Source: Chamaelirium japonicum
Taxonomy: Eukaryota; Streptophyta; Magnoliopsida; Liliales; Melanthiaceae
Assembly: GCA_947650365.1 (NCBI GenBank)
Contig: OX393549.1
Location: 97,191,014 to 97,255,013, forward strand
DNA: 64,000 bases
Direction: 5' to 3'
Part shown: one piece after another, positions 13,451-24,396 of the stretch
Position numbering within the stretch: position 1 is the first letter of the stretch
Layout: each line of letters begins with the position of its first letter
Notes under the pieces: generated by a model
What the model was told of the DNA's origin: nothing
What the model saw: only the letters and a program-made list of their open reading frames with translations
The model's database searches: none
Translations under genes and position numbers: made by a program

Positions 13451-16400
13451 TCAGGCATCCTCGCTCGCCGTCGGTGCACAGGTCCTCACCGCCTCCCCGA
13501 CCGTCAGAAAGATCTTATCATGGCCTATCAACTCCGTGAACTTGGATTCACGGAGCTTTTCAATCACCACTGGCCCGGGATTCGCGAGAATGAGCTGAGG
13601 AAAATGAACCAGAACTTGTAAGCCACACTTCACCATCTTACCGCATTAACGTTGCATGAAAAGAAAAAAAAAAACCAGTTCTCTCACCTGAACATTCCTC
13701 TTTCGAAGACCCTTGTACAAGTCTTCCAAGGAATGGATGCCGCTGGTGTCGATGTCGGTCACCGCTGCACGGAGCATCGGAAGATTAGTCACAAGCCTGA
13801 AGGCATGTATGGCTGCTGCCATGTAAAACGAGAGGATGAGGAAAGAAGCTGCGTCTCTTACGTGACATTTCGACGACCAAGAAATCAATTTTTGGTAGGC
13901 TGTCCTCTTTTAGTCGGCATTCTTCCTCTGTTAACCATCTTAGGAGCCTGCAATGGAAGCAAAAATTAATGCAAGATAAAACCCAGGCAAAACCTTTTTT
14001 TTTTAGAATCCCTCAAGGGAGGGAGGGGGGGGGGGGGGGGGGGGGGTAGGCGTAAACTGCTCGTCACCAGACTCATCGTAAGTTTTCCAACGTGATTAAA
14101 AGAGGCAAATAAAACAACAAAGCCGAGATGGCTAAAAAAAGATTGCATAAAATATTAGCTAATTTGTCCCTGAACCTACCGTCCGCTCAGGAGATCCACA
14201 ATCTCATAGCGGATTCAATCCTGACGAGGACCACATCGCAGGTGGACACCTTGCCGTAGAAGATCCTACGATTCCATTCGAGGATGGAGATCCTCTTTTG
14301 TAATAGATCTAGTAAAGATCAATAGAAGGTAGTTCCTTAAGATGCCGGAGCTCCACTTTTGAGTACTAGAAGTTTGAGGGCGGAGGCAAAGTTTAAAAAG
14401 GATGATAAGTCTCAAGAGGGTGGAAGCAAATCTTAAATATTATGAATATGGAATTTTGAAGGAGCAGAGAGGAAATTTGAAAAGTGACCTCATTTAGGGA
14501 AGCTAATAATGCCCTTTGGAAGATCAATGGGGACTTCATATTGGGAAGCTGATAATACCCTTGTAGACAATACAATTAAAACATAGCCATTGGTAGTCAA
14601 CAGAGAGAGTTAAATGACAAATCCCAACATATCTTGGGGGGGAACGAGGACTTGTGAAAGAGGGGGTCAAGAGGTGGCATTGTTGATTTTCTTTCTTTCT
14701 TTTAAGCGAAGAAGAGGTACTATAGATTTTAAGTATTTTACTACTTAATCATTTTGTCGGAGAAGGAGGGGGAAAGAGTTTCATTCACAAGACTCTAAAT
14801 CAGAGCCTAGTAAGCTACAGTATTTCATTCTCTGATGTTCATCTCCCACATGCGAAGCATCACATCCATCATAAGAGGCCTGTTAATGGGGAGGCCAGGG
14901 TAGGGCTGGGATCAAACCTGGACAGGTCCTCTGGTCTAGGACAAAGGCCCTAACCCCCCTAGTCCTTTAGGGCAAAAAAAATGATGGGCCCTACACCGAC
15001 CCTTCAAGGGTCAGGACCGAGCAACGGCCAGGAAAGTGTCATTAAGATAAGATCAATGTCTGGTTTATTTAGGCGTTGAGGTCATTAAGGCAAGGGCAAA
15101 ACCATAGTACCCCCTAAATTACTTGTGCCCCAGGCTTTAGGCAGTCATTTAAAGACCTTTATCCAGGCTTAAGACCAGCAATACAACTAAAAGTATTATA
15201 AGTAATATAGAATACTTCTACTAATATAACTGAGAATGAGAAACTCTCATTCTCAGATGGCCACAATAAGTGACCAACTGGTGATTGATTAGCCCAACTT
15301 AGCAACCGATTTAGCCACTTAGTGAGTATTATATTATTACAGACTATATATTAAACATTGTCGAGATGGTCATGCCTCACAAGGGTTAGTCCCACATCGG
15401 TAATGGGAGCGGATGATGAGCTGCTTATATACCCGCCTTGGACCTCTCCTTACAAGCCGGTTTTGTGAGGAGACGGGCATCCAAGGCTCTGGGTTCGTCA
15501 CATGGTATCAGAGCCAAACCCGCTCCGGGAGCTCCTCCCGATTGTGCCCTTGCCACGCGTGTCCCGCGTGAGGGGGGGTGTTGAGATGGTCATGCCTCAC
15601 ACGGGGTAGTCCCACATCGGTAATGGGAGCGGATGATGAGCTGCTTATATGCCCGCCTTGGAACTCCCCTTACAAGCCGGTTTTGTGAAAAGATGGGTAT
15701 CCAAGGCTCTGGGTTTGTCACAAACATAATATATATTTATATGGAGAGTAGGGCAGGGCTCTTCTGTAGGCTTCCCTAGCCCGACCCTCATCATGGAGGG
15801 CTTATGAAAACCGGGACCAACCTAGCCCTAGGGCCCTTGAAGGGCAAGGTTTTGGAGGGCCAGACCGGGCCGGGCAGGATACCCTCTTCAAAGGGCCATA
15901 TTGACTGGCCTAATCATAAGATACCCGAAGTGTGATTTCACGAATTACAATAATCAGAACAATGAAGAGAGACTATACCTCTCCCTGACATAGTTGGAGT
16001 TAGAAAAGTAGATAGCAGAATCAACTCTCACTATCAGCACTCCAGGAACTTTGGTTGCTTCCGGATACTGCTCAATGTTCCTGTATACCGAAGTTCCAGG
16101 AAGATGACCGAGTCGAGCCGTCCTTGGCCTCGTAACTTGAAGAAGGATCTTAAGAAATGATAGCGAGACCTGCAGAAGAGAATCATCAAAATCAGTTCAA
16201 GTGCCAGACAAAAAGCTAGATCCAAAGTTCACTAACATTCGAACCCTGCTCCTTACAGCAATCAAGAGGCCGATCTCGACAGATTTGAAAACCACACCAA
16301 AGAAAGCCCCCATGCAGGCAATGAAGTCCATTTTGTCGGTCTTCCAGATAAGATATGCTGCTTCGTAGTCAATCAGGCCGATCACCGCAGAGATGATGAT

Positions 16401-19400
16401 GGACGACAGAATGGCATTTGGCGTGTACTTGAAGAGGGGTGTGATCAGTAGCAAGGTCAGGAAAACTACAGCCGACATAACTATGTTGGATACGGCCGTT
16501 TGGCAGCCAGCCATGTAATTGACTGCCGATCGCGAGAAAGAGCCTGGAAATCGTATTCATGGCCACTTAGTTTTGCATGGTTTTCCACGCCTAGTGGCAT
16601 TAGGTCTATGACACTCCCAGATAATGGATTTCTTACCCGTAGCGACGTAACAAGAAGTCATTGAACCGATGACGTTCATTGTTCCTAGTGCCACCATCTC
16701 CTTGTTGCCATCCAACTGATAGTCCTTACTGGCAGCGAATGTTCTTCCAATCGCTATGGCTTCCTAATCATTCCACAGCATTTATTATACATAAAACAAA
16801 GCTTTGTTACATATTGGGAAGCGGTGTTGCTAATAGCTCATACCGTCAACGCGATCATGCCGGCAACGGCTCCAATTTTGAATCCTTTTAAAGCATAGGA
16901 GCCGGAGAAATGAATTTGATTAACAGATGATGGGTTGACACCTTTTTTTATGTGTTGCACCTGTTATGAATTGGTAGTACAATCAGTTTCAAATTGAAAG
17001 CCCTCTGCTTAGTTATCCTCTATCAGATTAAGCAGAGATCAGAACTTACAATCTGAACACCTTGTCTTTCAGCATGTGTAATGAACACAAATAAGGTGGC
17101 CAGAATTACAGAGATCATTGGAGCGATCGCAGACACCCAGAAAAGGTTCTTCCTTTTCTTTCCCTGGCAGTCATAAACCACATTAGTACAACAAGTTGAG
17201 ACATTTAACGATCAAATATATTTTGGTACAAAATAAAATTCTTACAATATACTTGGCAAGTAGAAGGAATGCCAAGAAAGCTGACCCGATCAGTATCGTC
17301 TGCCAATTCCACTGTGAAACACAGATTTTCAGCAAAATTAATCAAGGAAAACATCACAAGAGAGGGCACAGGATAAACAAAAACTTACTGACCCCATGGT
17401 GAACTGAACCCCAAACAGATCTCATGACAGAAACGATATCGGTATCTGTGGTGAAATTCTTTATACCAAGAAATCCTTTGAGTTGCTGAAGGCCGATTGT
17501 AATGGCTGCGCCAGCCATGAATCCGACAATGGCAGCATGAGATAGGAAGTCAATTAGGAAGCCTAATCTGAAACGTGGATCCAAAACATATGAATCAGAT
17601 TACCAATTCAAAAACCTAATCTTTGGTACTCTATTGGGATGATATCAAAATGGCAATGGGACATCAAGACAATTGTCTGTAATGCTGGTTTCTTATAGGA
17701 CCATTGTATTTTTTGTTTTGGATGTATTCTAGGTGTGGTTTTTTCTTTCCCATGAATGATCAACCTTTTGAACCTGGGAGGCCACTAATAAGAGCATCTC
17801 CAAGGGGCTCCTAAGCCTTTCATCCTTTGAGACTGCAAATGGTGCATGGTGTTAAAATGGTACTCCAACGGGCTCCGAAATCGTTCGCCACAATAGCATT
17901 TAGCATCTCGCTACTCTTGTGGCTACTATGTGGTCCCCGTGCCCAAGTGGATCACGTCGCTGCCACCCAAACAAATCCCCGCTACTCTCATTACCACACC
18001 CAGTGACGGTTGGGATAGGTCCCCGAGCGAATCCCGCACCCCTTCACATCAAATAGGAAAAGGCTCCAGGAACCCGTTGAAGTGCTTTTCATGTTAGAGA
18101 GGTGGAAACCAAGTTTGAGGAAGCCAAAAGAAGCCTAAAGGTGGAGCCAGCAAGACCAGGACAAATACAGGCTTTGGCCAGGCGAGCCGTTGTGGGTCCC
18201 CGGGTGAGATTCTTCACAGAGCGGATCAGAAAGCAGCAGGTGTAAGGGGAACGTACACACGACTTGGATCGTGCGCAAGAGGCACGACGGGTACTTTATG
18301 CGCACGACCTGGACCTCCAAGTGTGCCGACACGCACGACCTAGCTCTATAAGCGATCGCCGGCACGATCAGCTGGGAACGATCTTCCTAGGATTAGGTTC
18401 ATCATGCGCACGACACCGATGGGATTTGAGCTACGACTAGATCTGATTTTACCTTTTGTGGGGGTCCATATATAAAGGCTTTACATGATTGTTTACCCTA
18501 ACCCTAATATCACACTATCTTGGGAGAGGCTTGACGGCAATAATCGGCTAGGGTTTGCTTCCGAAATCGATGTGGAACAAACCCTTGTTCGTCGATTGGG
18601 GATTCTTGTAGAAGTTTGGTTAAGGTAAGATCCTTCCTTATAATTGAGCGGTTTGCTCTAGTATATTAGAGGTAGTGGAATCGGTGTGGTGGAGGAGGAT
18701 ATAAGCAAGTTTGCCAAATCTTTGTAAATCATGTGTCTCTTTTCTTTAATTGCTTGTGGTTTGTCTTGCATCTATTGTGCTTGCTCTCGGATTTCGTACA
18801 GGTGGCTATCCGATTTGGATGCTAAATTTCAAGGGTCCATCTTACTCTTAGATCATTCTTCGTATTTGGGCCCACCACGTTGGGTGGCAGCTGATGATCT
18901 AGGTGTTTCCGTTGTGCTAGTCTGTTGCTTGATCACCAACACTTCAATCCCCACTCCCTACTTTACCTACGTGGTAGCTAGGAGCTCCTAGAATAGGGAA
19001 GACACCTAAGAACCCGTTGGATGCTCTAATATAATCTATCAACTTCACCAAAAAAAAGGCCATGAAATGAAACAAGAAGTGAGTTATATATGCATTAAGT
19101 CTATTATGCTCATGAAAAAGGAGGACCAGGGGTGCAGAATCTGTAGATAACTCAAACTAGATGCCTCCTTGAACATAAATGATTGAATTTTTTTTTTCAC
19201 CTTTACAAAAGACAGCTGTGCAAGGATTAACCCTAAAAGAAAAACCGAATTTAATGATGCACTTCATGCTTACCTCAGGCATCCAAGTACCACTTGAGTG
19301 ATGCCAGCAAAAAAGGTTGCTGTGAATGCGAGCCGCAGATACTCCACCTTATCTTTTACAGGATCGAGTTCATTCTGGAGCTGTGTGCCCAGCAAGAGAG

Positions 19401-20052
19401 ACACCACTGCTACTGGTCCAATAGCTATATCCCTCGAGCTTCCCATAACCGCGTAAATCAGCGGTGGAACGGCACTCGTGTCTACAAAAATCAGGAGAAA
19501 AAGAAGGAAGCAAAATTCATAAGCAAAGTGAGTCGCACGAGGAATGGATATCAAAATTTGTTTAAGGTAATTGATGTTATAGAACTCACAGAGCCCATAC
19601 TGTCCGTCCAAGTGTGCAAGCTTTGCATACCCAATATCCTATTTAACAAGCCAAATCTCATGTTAGATCATACATTAATCAAATCATTCCATCAAATACT
19701 AAAGTACTCGTACCTGAGGAATACATAGGCTCGCAATTGTCAATCCAGCGATGAGATCTCCTTTGAACATCCTTAGGTTGTAGCCCCTCCCCCACTCGAG
19801 AATTGGAAACAAGGACTGCATACCCAGCTTGAGCATTCCGGATTTGGATTTGTCTTTGTACGGGCGTAAAGGGTCATCTGGAAAGAACGTTTCCTTCAGC
19901 GTTTCGGTAAACTCCGTCACGAGCTTTTTCCGAGGTGGAAACCCCACCTTGTAAACCGGCGGCACATTATTCACCGTATGCCGTTGCGAGGATGACATGC
20001 TGATCACGTCCAATTCCTTTGTTTCGAATTCATCAGCAACAGAATGACCCAT
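13451..20052 (-). CDS. SULTR1: Sulfate transporter, SULTR group 1 type, 13 exons, complete
   Basis: High-affinity proton-coupled sulfate transporter (SLC26/SulP family) of the plasma membrane. Coding exons, minus strand: 19714-20052, 19590-19638, 19274-19481, 17393-17567, 17246-17311, 17050-17163, 16844-16960, 16637-16763, 16257-16543, 15979-16169, 13862-13947, 13688-13764, 13451-13594. All junctions are GT-AG with matching phase and total 659 codons plus TGA, close to the family's usual 650-660. Residues about 1-85 are cytosolic with the conserved [16 protein letters not shown]. Membrane domain is about 90-490 ([71 protein letters not shown]). STAS domain is about 520-650 with [17 protein letters not shown] and [30 protein letters not shown] and the [16 protein letters not shown] passage match group 1 rather than groups 2-4. 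The start is ATG at 20052; an in-frame GTG just upstream is not needed. Introns 3 and 10 are enlarged by transposons. Function is inferred from family; exon structure is read directly. Confidence 0.95.
13948..15978 (-). other. SULTR1 intron 10, 2.0 kb
   Basis: Large intron between exons 10 and 11 that carries the TRIM at 15359-15722. It includes a G-homopolymer near 14026-14046 and a degenerate repeated passage with AGGGCAAGGTT/AGGGTCAGGACC motifs near 14940-15010 and 15770-15880, both describing CCCTAGCCC-type sequence. No gene is seen in it. Confidence 0.6.
15359..15722 (+). mobile_element. Complete TRIM retrotransposon in SULTR1 intron 10
   Basis: A 364-bp terminal-repeat retrotransposon in miniature. 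LTRs are 144 bp each (15359-15502 and 15579-15722), beginning TGT(C/T)GAGATGG and ending GTCACA. Between them lie a 13-base initiator tRNA-Met primer-binding site (TGGTATCAGAGCC, 15503-15515), a 76-bp internal segment with no coding capacity, and a G-rich polypurine tract just before the right LTR. The 5-bp target duplication is AACAT (15354-15358 and 15723-15727). LTRs differ at about 11 of 144 positions, so it is markedly older than the large elements in this window. It lies antisense to the SULTR1 transcript. Confidence 0.93.
17792..19026. mobile_element. Harbinger-like non-autonomous element in SULTR1 intron 3
   Basis: Terminal inverted repeats begin GAGCATC on both sides (left GAGCATCTCCAAGGGG, right complement GAGCATCCAACGGGTT). 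The 3-bp target duplication is TAA at 17789-17791 and 19027-19029, as expected of the PIF/Harbinger superfamily. No transposase frame is seen. About 850 bp of its length is a probable nested LTR (18092-18941). It adds most of the length of intron 3 (17568-19273). Confidence 0.65.
18092..18941 (+). mobile_element. Probable solo LTR nested in the Harbinger-like element
   Basis: Begins TGTTAGAG and ends ACCAACA, with an approximate 5-bp target duplication (TTTCA against CTTCA). It contains a TATA-like TATATAAAGG at about 18469-18478 followed by a leader-like passage, as in an LTR U3-R junction. GTGCGCACGACC-like short motifs recur near 18260-18420. No second copy is present in the window, so the call rests on end structure only. 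Confidence 0.45.
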
Positions 20053-20092
20053 CCTTCGCCTCACGTCGTGAACTGGGAATCGAATGTTTCAC

Positions 20093-20318
20093 CTGTAATA
20101 TATAAGGGAGCATAAATCTTTCATTTTTCCAAGTAGGCTTACACTAAATTCCATATAGAGATAATTACGATAATCATGCCTAACACCATAACCCTGAAAA
20201 CTAGCAGAATGTTCTATTAAAATCGATACTGTAGGATTTTTAGCATTTGATTTCAGCCGACATACCAATACAAAGATTAGAGCTAGTGTGGAATGAAGTG
20301 TAGGGAATGGACGCTTAG
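20093..20318 (-). promoter_or_regulatory. Probable 5' leader exon and leader intron of SULTR1
   Basis: On the minus strand a good splice acceptor (TATTACAG) ends at 20093, 40 bases before the ATG, and a good donor (GTATGT) begins at 20265. This predicts a 173-base intron in the 5' UTR and a short leader exon from about 20318 to 20266. Inferred from splice-site quality and from the position of the TATA box only. Confidence 0.45.
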
Positions 20319-20340
20319 ATCAGAGTCATCGCAACGACCT

Positions 20341-20349
20341 CTTTATATA
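20341..20349 (-). promoter_or_regulatory. Candidate TATA box of SULTR1
   Basis: TATATAAAG on the minus strand, about 290 bases upstream of the ATG and about 30 bases before the predicted leader exon. I looked through 20053-20700 for the sulfur-response core GAGAC on either strand and saw none, so sulfur-starvation control, known for the family, is not evident from this proximal region. Confidence 0.5.
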
Positions 20350-22224
20350 GAAACTACAATGCTAGGTCAACTACACAACTGAGAGAATGATGGCAACTAT
20401 GAATCTAGATTCAAACACATACCACATTCAGGGCAATCAAAGCAACTTGAGAAGGAACGGTTTATTCAAATACTAGCAATCGTTGCACCACGAGCTCTTC
20501 TCTTGCGTGTCCCAGAGATTTGCGCCAACAATGGATAAAGTATAGGGGGGGTGGGGGGGTTGACTTGGAGATTACGAAAGTTTCAGCTCGAGTAAGCAAT
20601 CCACCGCCCCTCCATTCATCGTACTATAGTGGGAAGTCGGGAGTTGAAGTAGTATGATCATAGGCGATGAGTGCAATGTACAAATTGTGCTTGTAAAGTA
20701 AAAAGGAGGGACACGACTTCCATTCACCGCATCCACGTCCCGTCAAGAATGGCACTTCGGTTGGTTGTGATTGTTTCTTCATGGAATCATGAAAAGTATT
20801 GCAACATGTTAGGAATGAAACACTCTCCCTCCCTCCCTCCCTCCCTCCCTCCCTCCCTCCCTCTCTCTCTCTCTCTCTCTTCTAGTACTATGTGTTTTGG
20901 ATGGTTGCAGTGTTCCCCAGTAGAGATTCCTCATAAAAGCAGAAGAATGGATTCCCTAATGACTCGAGAAAATCTAATTTATAGGAAGAAATGAAGGGAT
21001 TTTTTTTTTTTTTTTTTTGTGTTGGGAATTAAATGGGTGATCAAAATTCTCAATGAGGAATTCCTAAAAAAAAAAAAATTCTGAATGGGTCCAATTTCTT
21101 CTTCCTTCCTCTCTACCTACCTACATATTGAGCCTAAAGCAGCACATCATATCACCTCTCACAAAAGTTGCAACACCACATCAATGATCATTCTCAAACA
21201 CGAAACATAAATAGCATGAAACCCAAAAGATCCAAAACACCAGCTTCCACCATCATTAGAGAAGAACCCACTAAACATTTTAAACCAATAATTTTAATTT
21301 AGACCCCAATAAACTTTTAAAGAGAGAGAAAATGTCTAATTAGATTTTTTTTAAAAATTAGAAAAATCCCATTTTAACAGTTGACAGACATCTCAAGCAT
21401 GTGCAAGGGGACAATGAAGAAACCTCTCAATTATCATATTCCTCTTAACCAATTAAGAAACCTTTTTATTCCCATTTAAATATACTTTTAAAAAATTATT
21501 AGTGTGCAAAAAGGCTTAGAGGAACCCAGAAAGGGGGGGGGCAGCAGTGATTGGAGAGAAGCTCACCTCACCTCAAAAGGGCAGTCGAAAGTTCCACATT
21601 GCAACCAAGGATCATGTCCCCCCAAATCATGGCCTCCCACACAAATAAAGGGTGCCCGGGATTCTCCCAATCCTTTCAAAGATTCCCTTCGAGATGGCCC
21701 AGCTCACGACGATTTAAAAAGAGAGAAGGAATTTAAAAAAAAAAAAATTCATATGAAAAGGGAGGGGAGGGGGGGGGGGGGGGGGGGAGGGTGAAATCTT
21801 GACAAAGGAGCGAAGACTGCTCCTGCTTTTTTTTTTTTCTTCGGTCGGTGGGTCCCACCGATCCGAGATTTCCACACTGAGTGGCCGTCATCGGTCTGGA
21901 ATATATCGGTCGCCGATGACTTGCCACCCCGGGGTCAAAAGCCGGGAACCCGTCCACATTCGATGAACCCATGACAAGGAGAGGGGGGGGTGGCGTGGAC
22001 TCGTCGTCGGATCCACGGGGCGATCCGGTTCTATCCAAGTCCAAGACTCCAAGCCCAAGCCCGCCCTCCCTCCACACGAGCGATGGACAGTGAAGAGACA
22101 AAGTCGTAAAGCCAACTGTTGAGGTGGACCGTCCACCGGTCCCGACCCCGCGCCAGGACCGCCACCGGGGGCTTCTCTTCACCCATGCCTCTCTCTCCAG
22201 TGTCCCCCGACCGCCGTTAACCGG
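20350..22224. other. Intergenic stretch upstream of SULTR1
   Basis: No gene supported. Simple repeats: (CCCT)n and (CT)n at 20823-20881, a T-run at 21000-21018, a G-run at 21770-21788 within an AG-rich block, and a T-run at 21830. The 149-codon minus-strand frame at 21733-22182 is GC-rich with no known domain and crosses homopolymers, so I leave it out. Confidence 0.4.
20823..20881. repeat. (CCCT)n-(CT)n simple repeat
   Basis: Uninterrupted CCCT units followed by CT units on the plus strand, about 530 bp upstream of the proposed SULTR1 start of transcription. Confidence 0.9.
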
Positions 22225-22305
22225 TGGGCAAGGGCAGAGCCAGGATTTTTTTTTTAGGGAGGAGGTGGGGCCAAGCTACAAGCTATGATTTTTTCTTTAT
22301 TTTTT

Positions 22306-22570
22306 GGGTTATTTTGACTTTGCCCCCCAAATTTTGCCTTGAATTAGACTTTATCCCCCATATTTTTATTAATTAGACTTTACCGTCCAAAACTAACTGT
22401 TCCGTCAGCTCACCCCCCAAAACTTTATTTCTTTTCCGTCAGCTCACACTTTCTCTTAGATGGTGAGCTGACAGAACAGTTAGTTTTGGGGGGTAAAGTC
22501 TAATTAATGAAATAATGGGGGGTAAAGTCTAATTCAAGACAAAATTTAGGGGGCAAAGTCAAAATAACCC
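22306..22570. mobile_element. Palindromic MITE, Mutator-like
   Basis: A 265-bp near-perfect inverted repeat: the left arm GGGTTATTTTGACTTTGCCC is mirrored at the right end, and the arms stay complementary almost to the centre near 22438. No coding capacity. It resembles the smaller MITE at 41979-42191 (GGGTTTTTTTGACCTTGC ends), which has a 9-bp target duplication. The A/T-run flanks here hide any clear duplication. Confidence 0.75.
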
Positions 22571-23130
22571 TTTTTTTTATCTAACAAATTTTTAGTGGAC
22601 TAAATGGTGCTTCATCCTGTCCAAATAGATTCAATAGCTATTTGAAAGGTTAACTAAACCAAGGTACATAAACTAAATCTTTTTGTGTATATACAATCGA
22701 ACTTTAATATAGAAAATATTGGATCCAGTTAGTTTTACCGGTCGCTTCAAGTTATCTAATTAGCTTAGTATTTAACCGAAGAAAAAAATATTGCAGGTCC
22801 TAGTCAAATAGGGTATGATCATCCAATCATATCAAATTTTATGATTTGCATTGACAAGTTGACACAAGGTTACTCTTGTACTTTAGAGGATAAGCAACAC
22901 TTATTGCACATAGAAAAAGGCAAAAGCGATGCTTTTCTAGTCGGATAAGACGATGGGATACTCATGCAATTTGGAGGATATACAAAGTTAAAAGTGGAGG
23001 AAAGAAGACAAAGTACTTCAACAAAAATGTACATGATTCAAACAAATTGTAAGTGCTATATTAACCGTTGGATAATAGGATGAGACGTCAGGGCCGGCTC
23101 GACCATAATGCAATTAAGACGGTCGCCTAA

Positions 23131-23640
23131 GAGCATCTCCAACAGCCTCATTCGAGGCCGTTGACCCACCAAAAGTGGCGATGGAGTGGCTTTTGAAGCC
23201 CTCCAACGGCCTCTCTTAACCATTGCTACATTTCTTTTCAACTCATGGCACTTGCCCCATTTGCTGGCTAGTTTGAGAATCATCAGATTTTTTTTTTTTT
23301 TTTGACATCGGCAGGTGTCCCGAAATCTTTCGGGCAATGACCCACTTCAGACTCGGACTAATCCCTCCGGGAGTGAAGCCCGACCCACTCGGCAATTCCC
23401 ACTTCACTCCTGGGTAAATCGAGGGGAGGAAGAGTTGAACCCACAACCTCATCACCAAAGCATCAGTTGCTTTGCCAACACTCCAATCCCCTGGTGGGTG
23501 AGAATCATCAGATTTTATGAAGTAGGTAGTGGGTAGGGAGAAAATTGGAGTATGAGCAAAATCCACTCACCAAATATGCTAATGTGGCAAGAATAGCTCA
23601 TCATATTTAGCTTTAGCAAGGGAGGCTGTTGGAGATGCTC
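23131..23640. mobile_element. Harbinger-like MITE inside the hAT element
   Basis: A perfect 19-bp terminal inverted repeat (GAGCATCTCCAACAGCCTC) with target duplication TAA at 23128-23130 and 23641-23643. It is the same end family as the element in SULTR1 intron 3. It is interrupted by a SINE at 23292-23499; without that insertion it would be about 285 bp. Confidence 0.85.
23292..23499 (-). mobile_element. tRNA-derived SINE inside the Harbinger-like MITE
   Basis: About 208 bp on the minus strand with a poly-A tail (poly-T at 23292-23303 on the plus strand). Its flanking direct repeat is 17 bases, GAGAATCATCAGATTTT, at 23275-23291 and 23500-23516. The head, near 23499-23400 on the minus strand, has a box-A-like TGGCAAAGCAACTG and a box-B-like GGTTCAACTC, as expected of an RNA polymerase III promoter derived from a tRNA. 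The long, exact target duplication indicates a fairly recent insertion. The family is not named. Confidence 0.85.
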
Positions 23641-24396
23641 TAAGGCCCTATGTGAAAAGATGACCTCCAAAGTCCAAATTGTTTAAATAGCCTAGGGCCC
23701 CATATGAAAAGAATGCCTTAAACCCACTTAAACATTCTACATCCCCATATAAAAAAACCTAAGGTCCTAATTAAAATAAAACTTTTTACTATACAAAAAA
23801 ATTATTAATATTATTATATTAAGTTTAAAAAATTATTGTTTCGAGTTTTCGCCTTCGGCCTCAATTTGTATCAAGCTGGCCTTGTGAGACATGATCAATG
23901 CCTTCTGTATTTTTGGCCCTTAAATGTAACCCTTTGGAGTTTTTTGTTTTAATCAAACGACCACAACGGGGGGCATTGGCCACTGCACTTCATATGATCC
24001 CCTAACCATCCTGCAACATTAAAAGCATATGGAGATTTTTTTTTAATTTCAGGGGGATGGGGCAACTGCCCCCCCCCCCCCTAGTGGCTCCACCCATGAC
24101 CCAGGCTCCTCTTTAATATGGTCTATCTTCAATATCGCACACCCTGCATGAGCCAGCTTAAGTTTAACTATAGAAAGAATCTTGAAATGCTACGTGGATT
24201 TTATGAGGGGTAATGAGGAGATGGGTTATTGTCACGGAGGGTACCACAGTAGGACCCTCCATCTTATATACTTGTGTTAGACTATGTACATGCTTAGTCT
24301 TGCATAGGTGAGGCTAATCCTTTCTTGGGGTATGTTTATTTTTGATGACCTCAAACGTCACTAGGTATGGATGACATCACAACCATCTAAACCATT

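Larger units (their letters stand above)
23089..23884. mobile_element. hAT-like non-autonomous element
   Basis: Terminal inverted repeats are CAGGGCCGGCTCG at the left and CAAGCTGGCCTTG at the right. The 8-bp flanking duplication is TGAGACGT/TGAGACAT (23081-23088 and 23885-23892, 7 of 8 matching), the length expected for hAT. It has no transposase and is interrupted by a Harbinger-like MITE at 23131-23640. Confidence 0.7.
22225..24104. mobile_element. Possible outer TIR element enclosing a transposon nest
   Basis: The left end TGGGCAAGGGCAGAGCCA is roughly the inverse of the right end (complement TGGGTCATGGGTGGAGCCA), and both ends continue into runs of T or G. If real, this is a 1.9-kb non-autonomous DNA element holding the MITE at 22306-22570 and the hAT-Harbinger-SINE nest at 23089-23884. 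No transposase or clear target duplication is seen, so confidence is low. Confidence 0.3.

Noticed and set aside
15503-15515. tRNA-like motif TGGTATCAGAGCC as a tRNA gene fragment
   Set aside because: Short primer-binding site directly after an LTR; the cloverleaf is absent. Same for 550-560 and 6122-6136.
13451-20052. Assignment of the transporter to group 3
   Set aside because: The [16 protein letters not shown]-type and LQVTRPRTA passages match group 1 far better.
20053-20064. Upstream GTG as start of SULTR1 (four extra residues)
   Set aside because: Plants use ATG; the first ATG at 20052 gives the expected length.
21733-22182. 149-codon minus-strand frame
   Set aside because: Crosses G and T homopolymers, rich in Pro/Ser/Gly, with no family signature.
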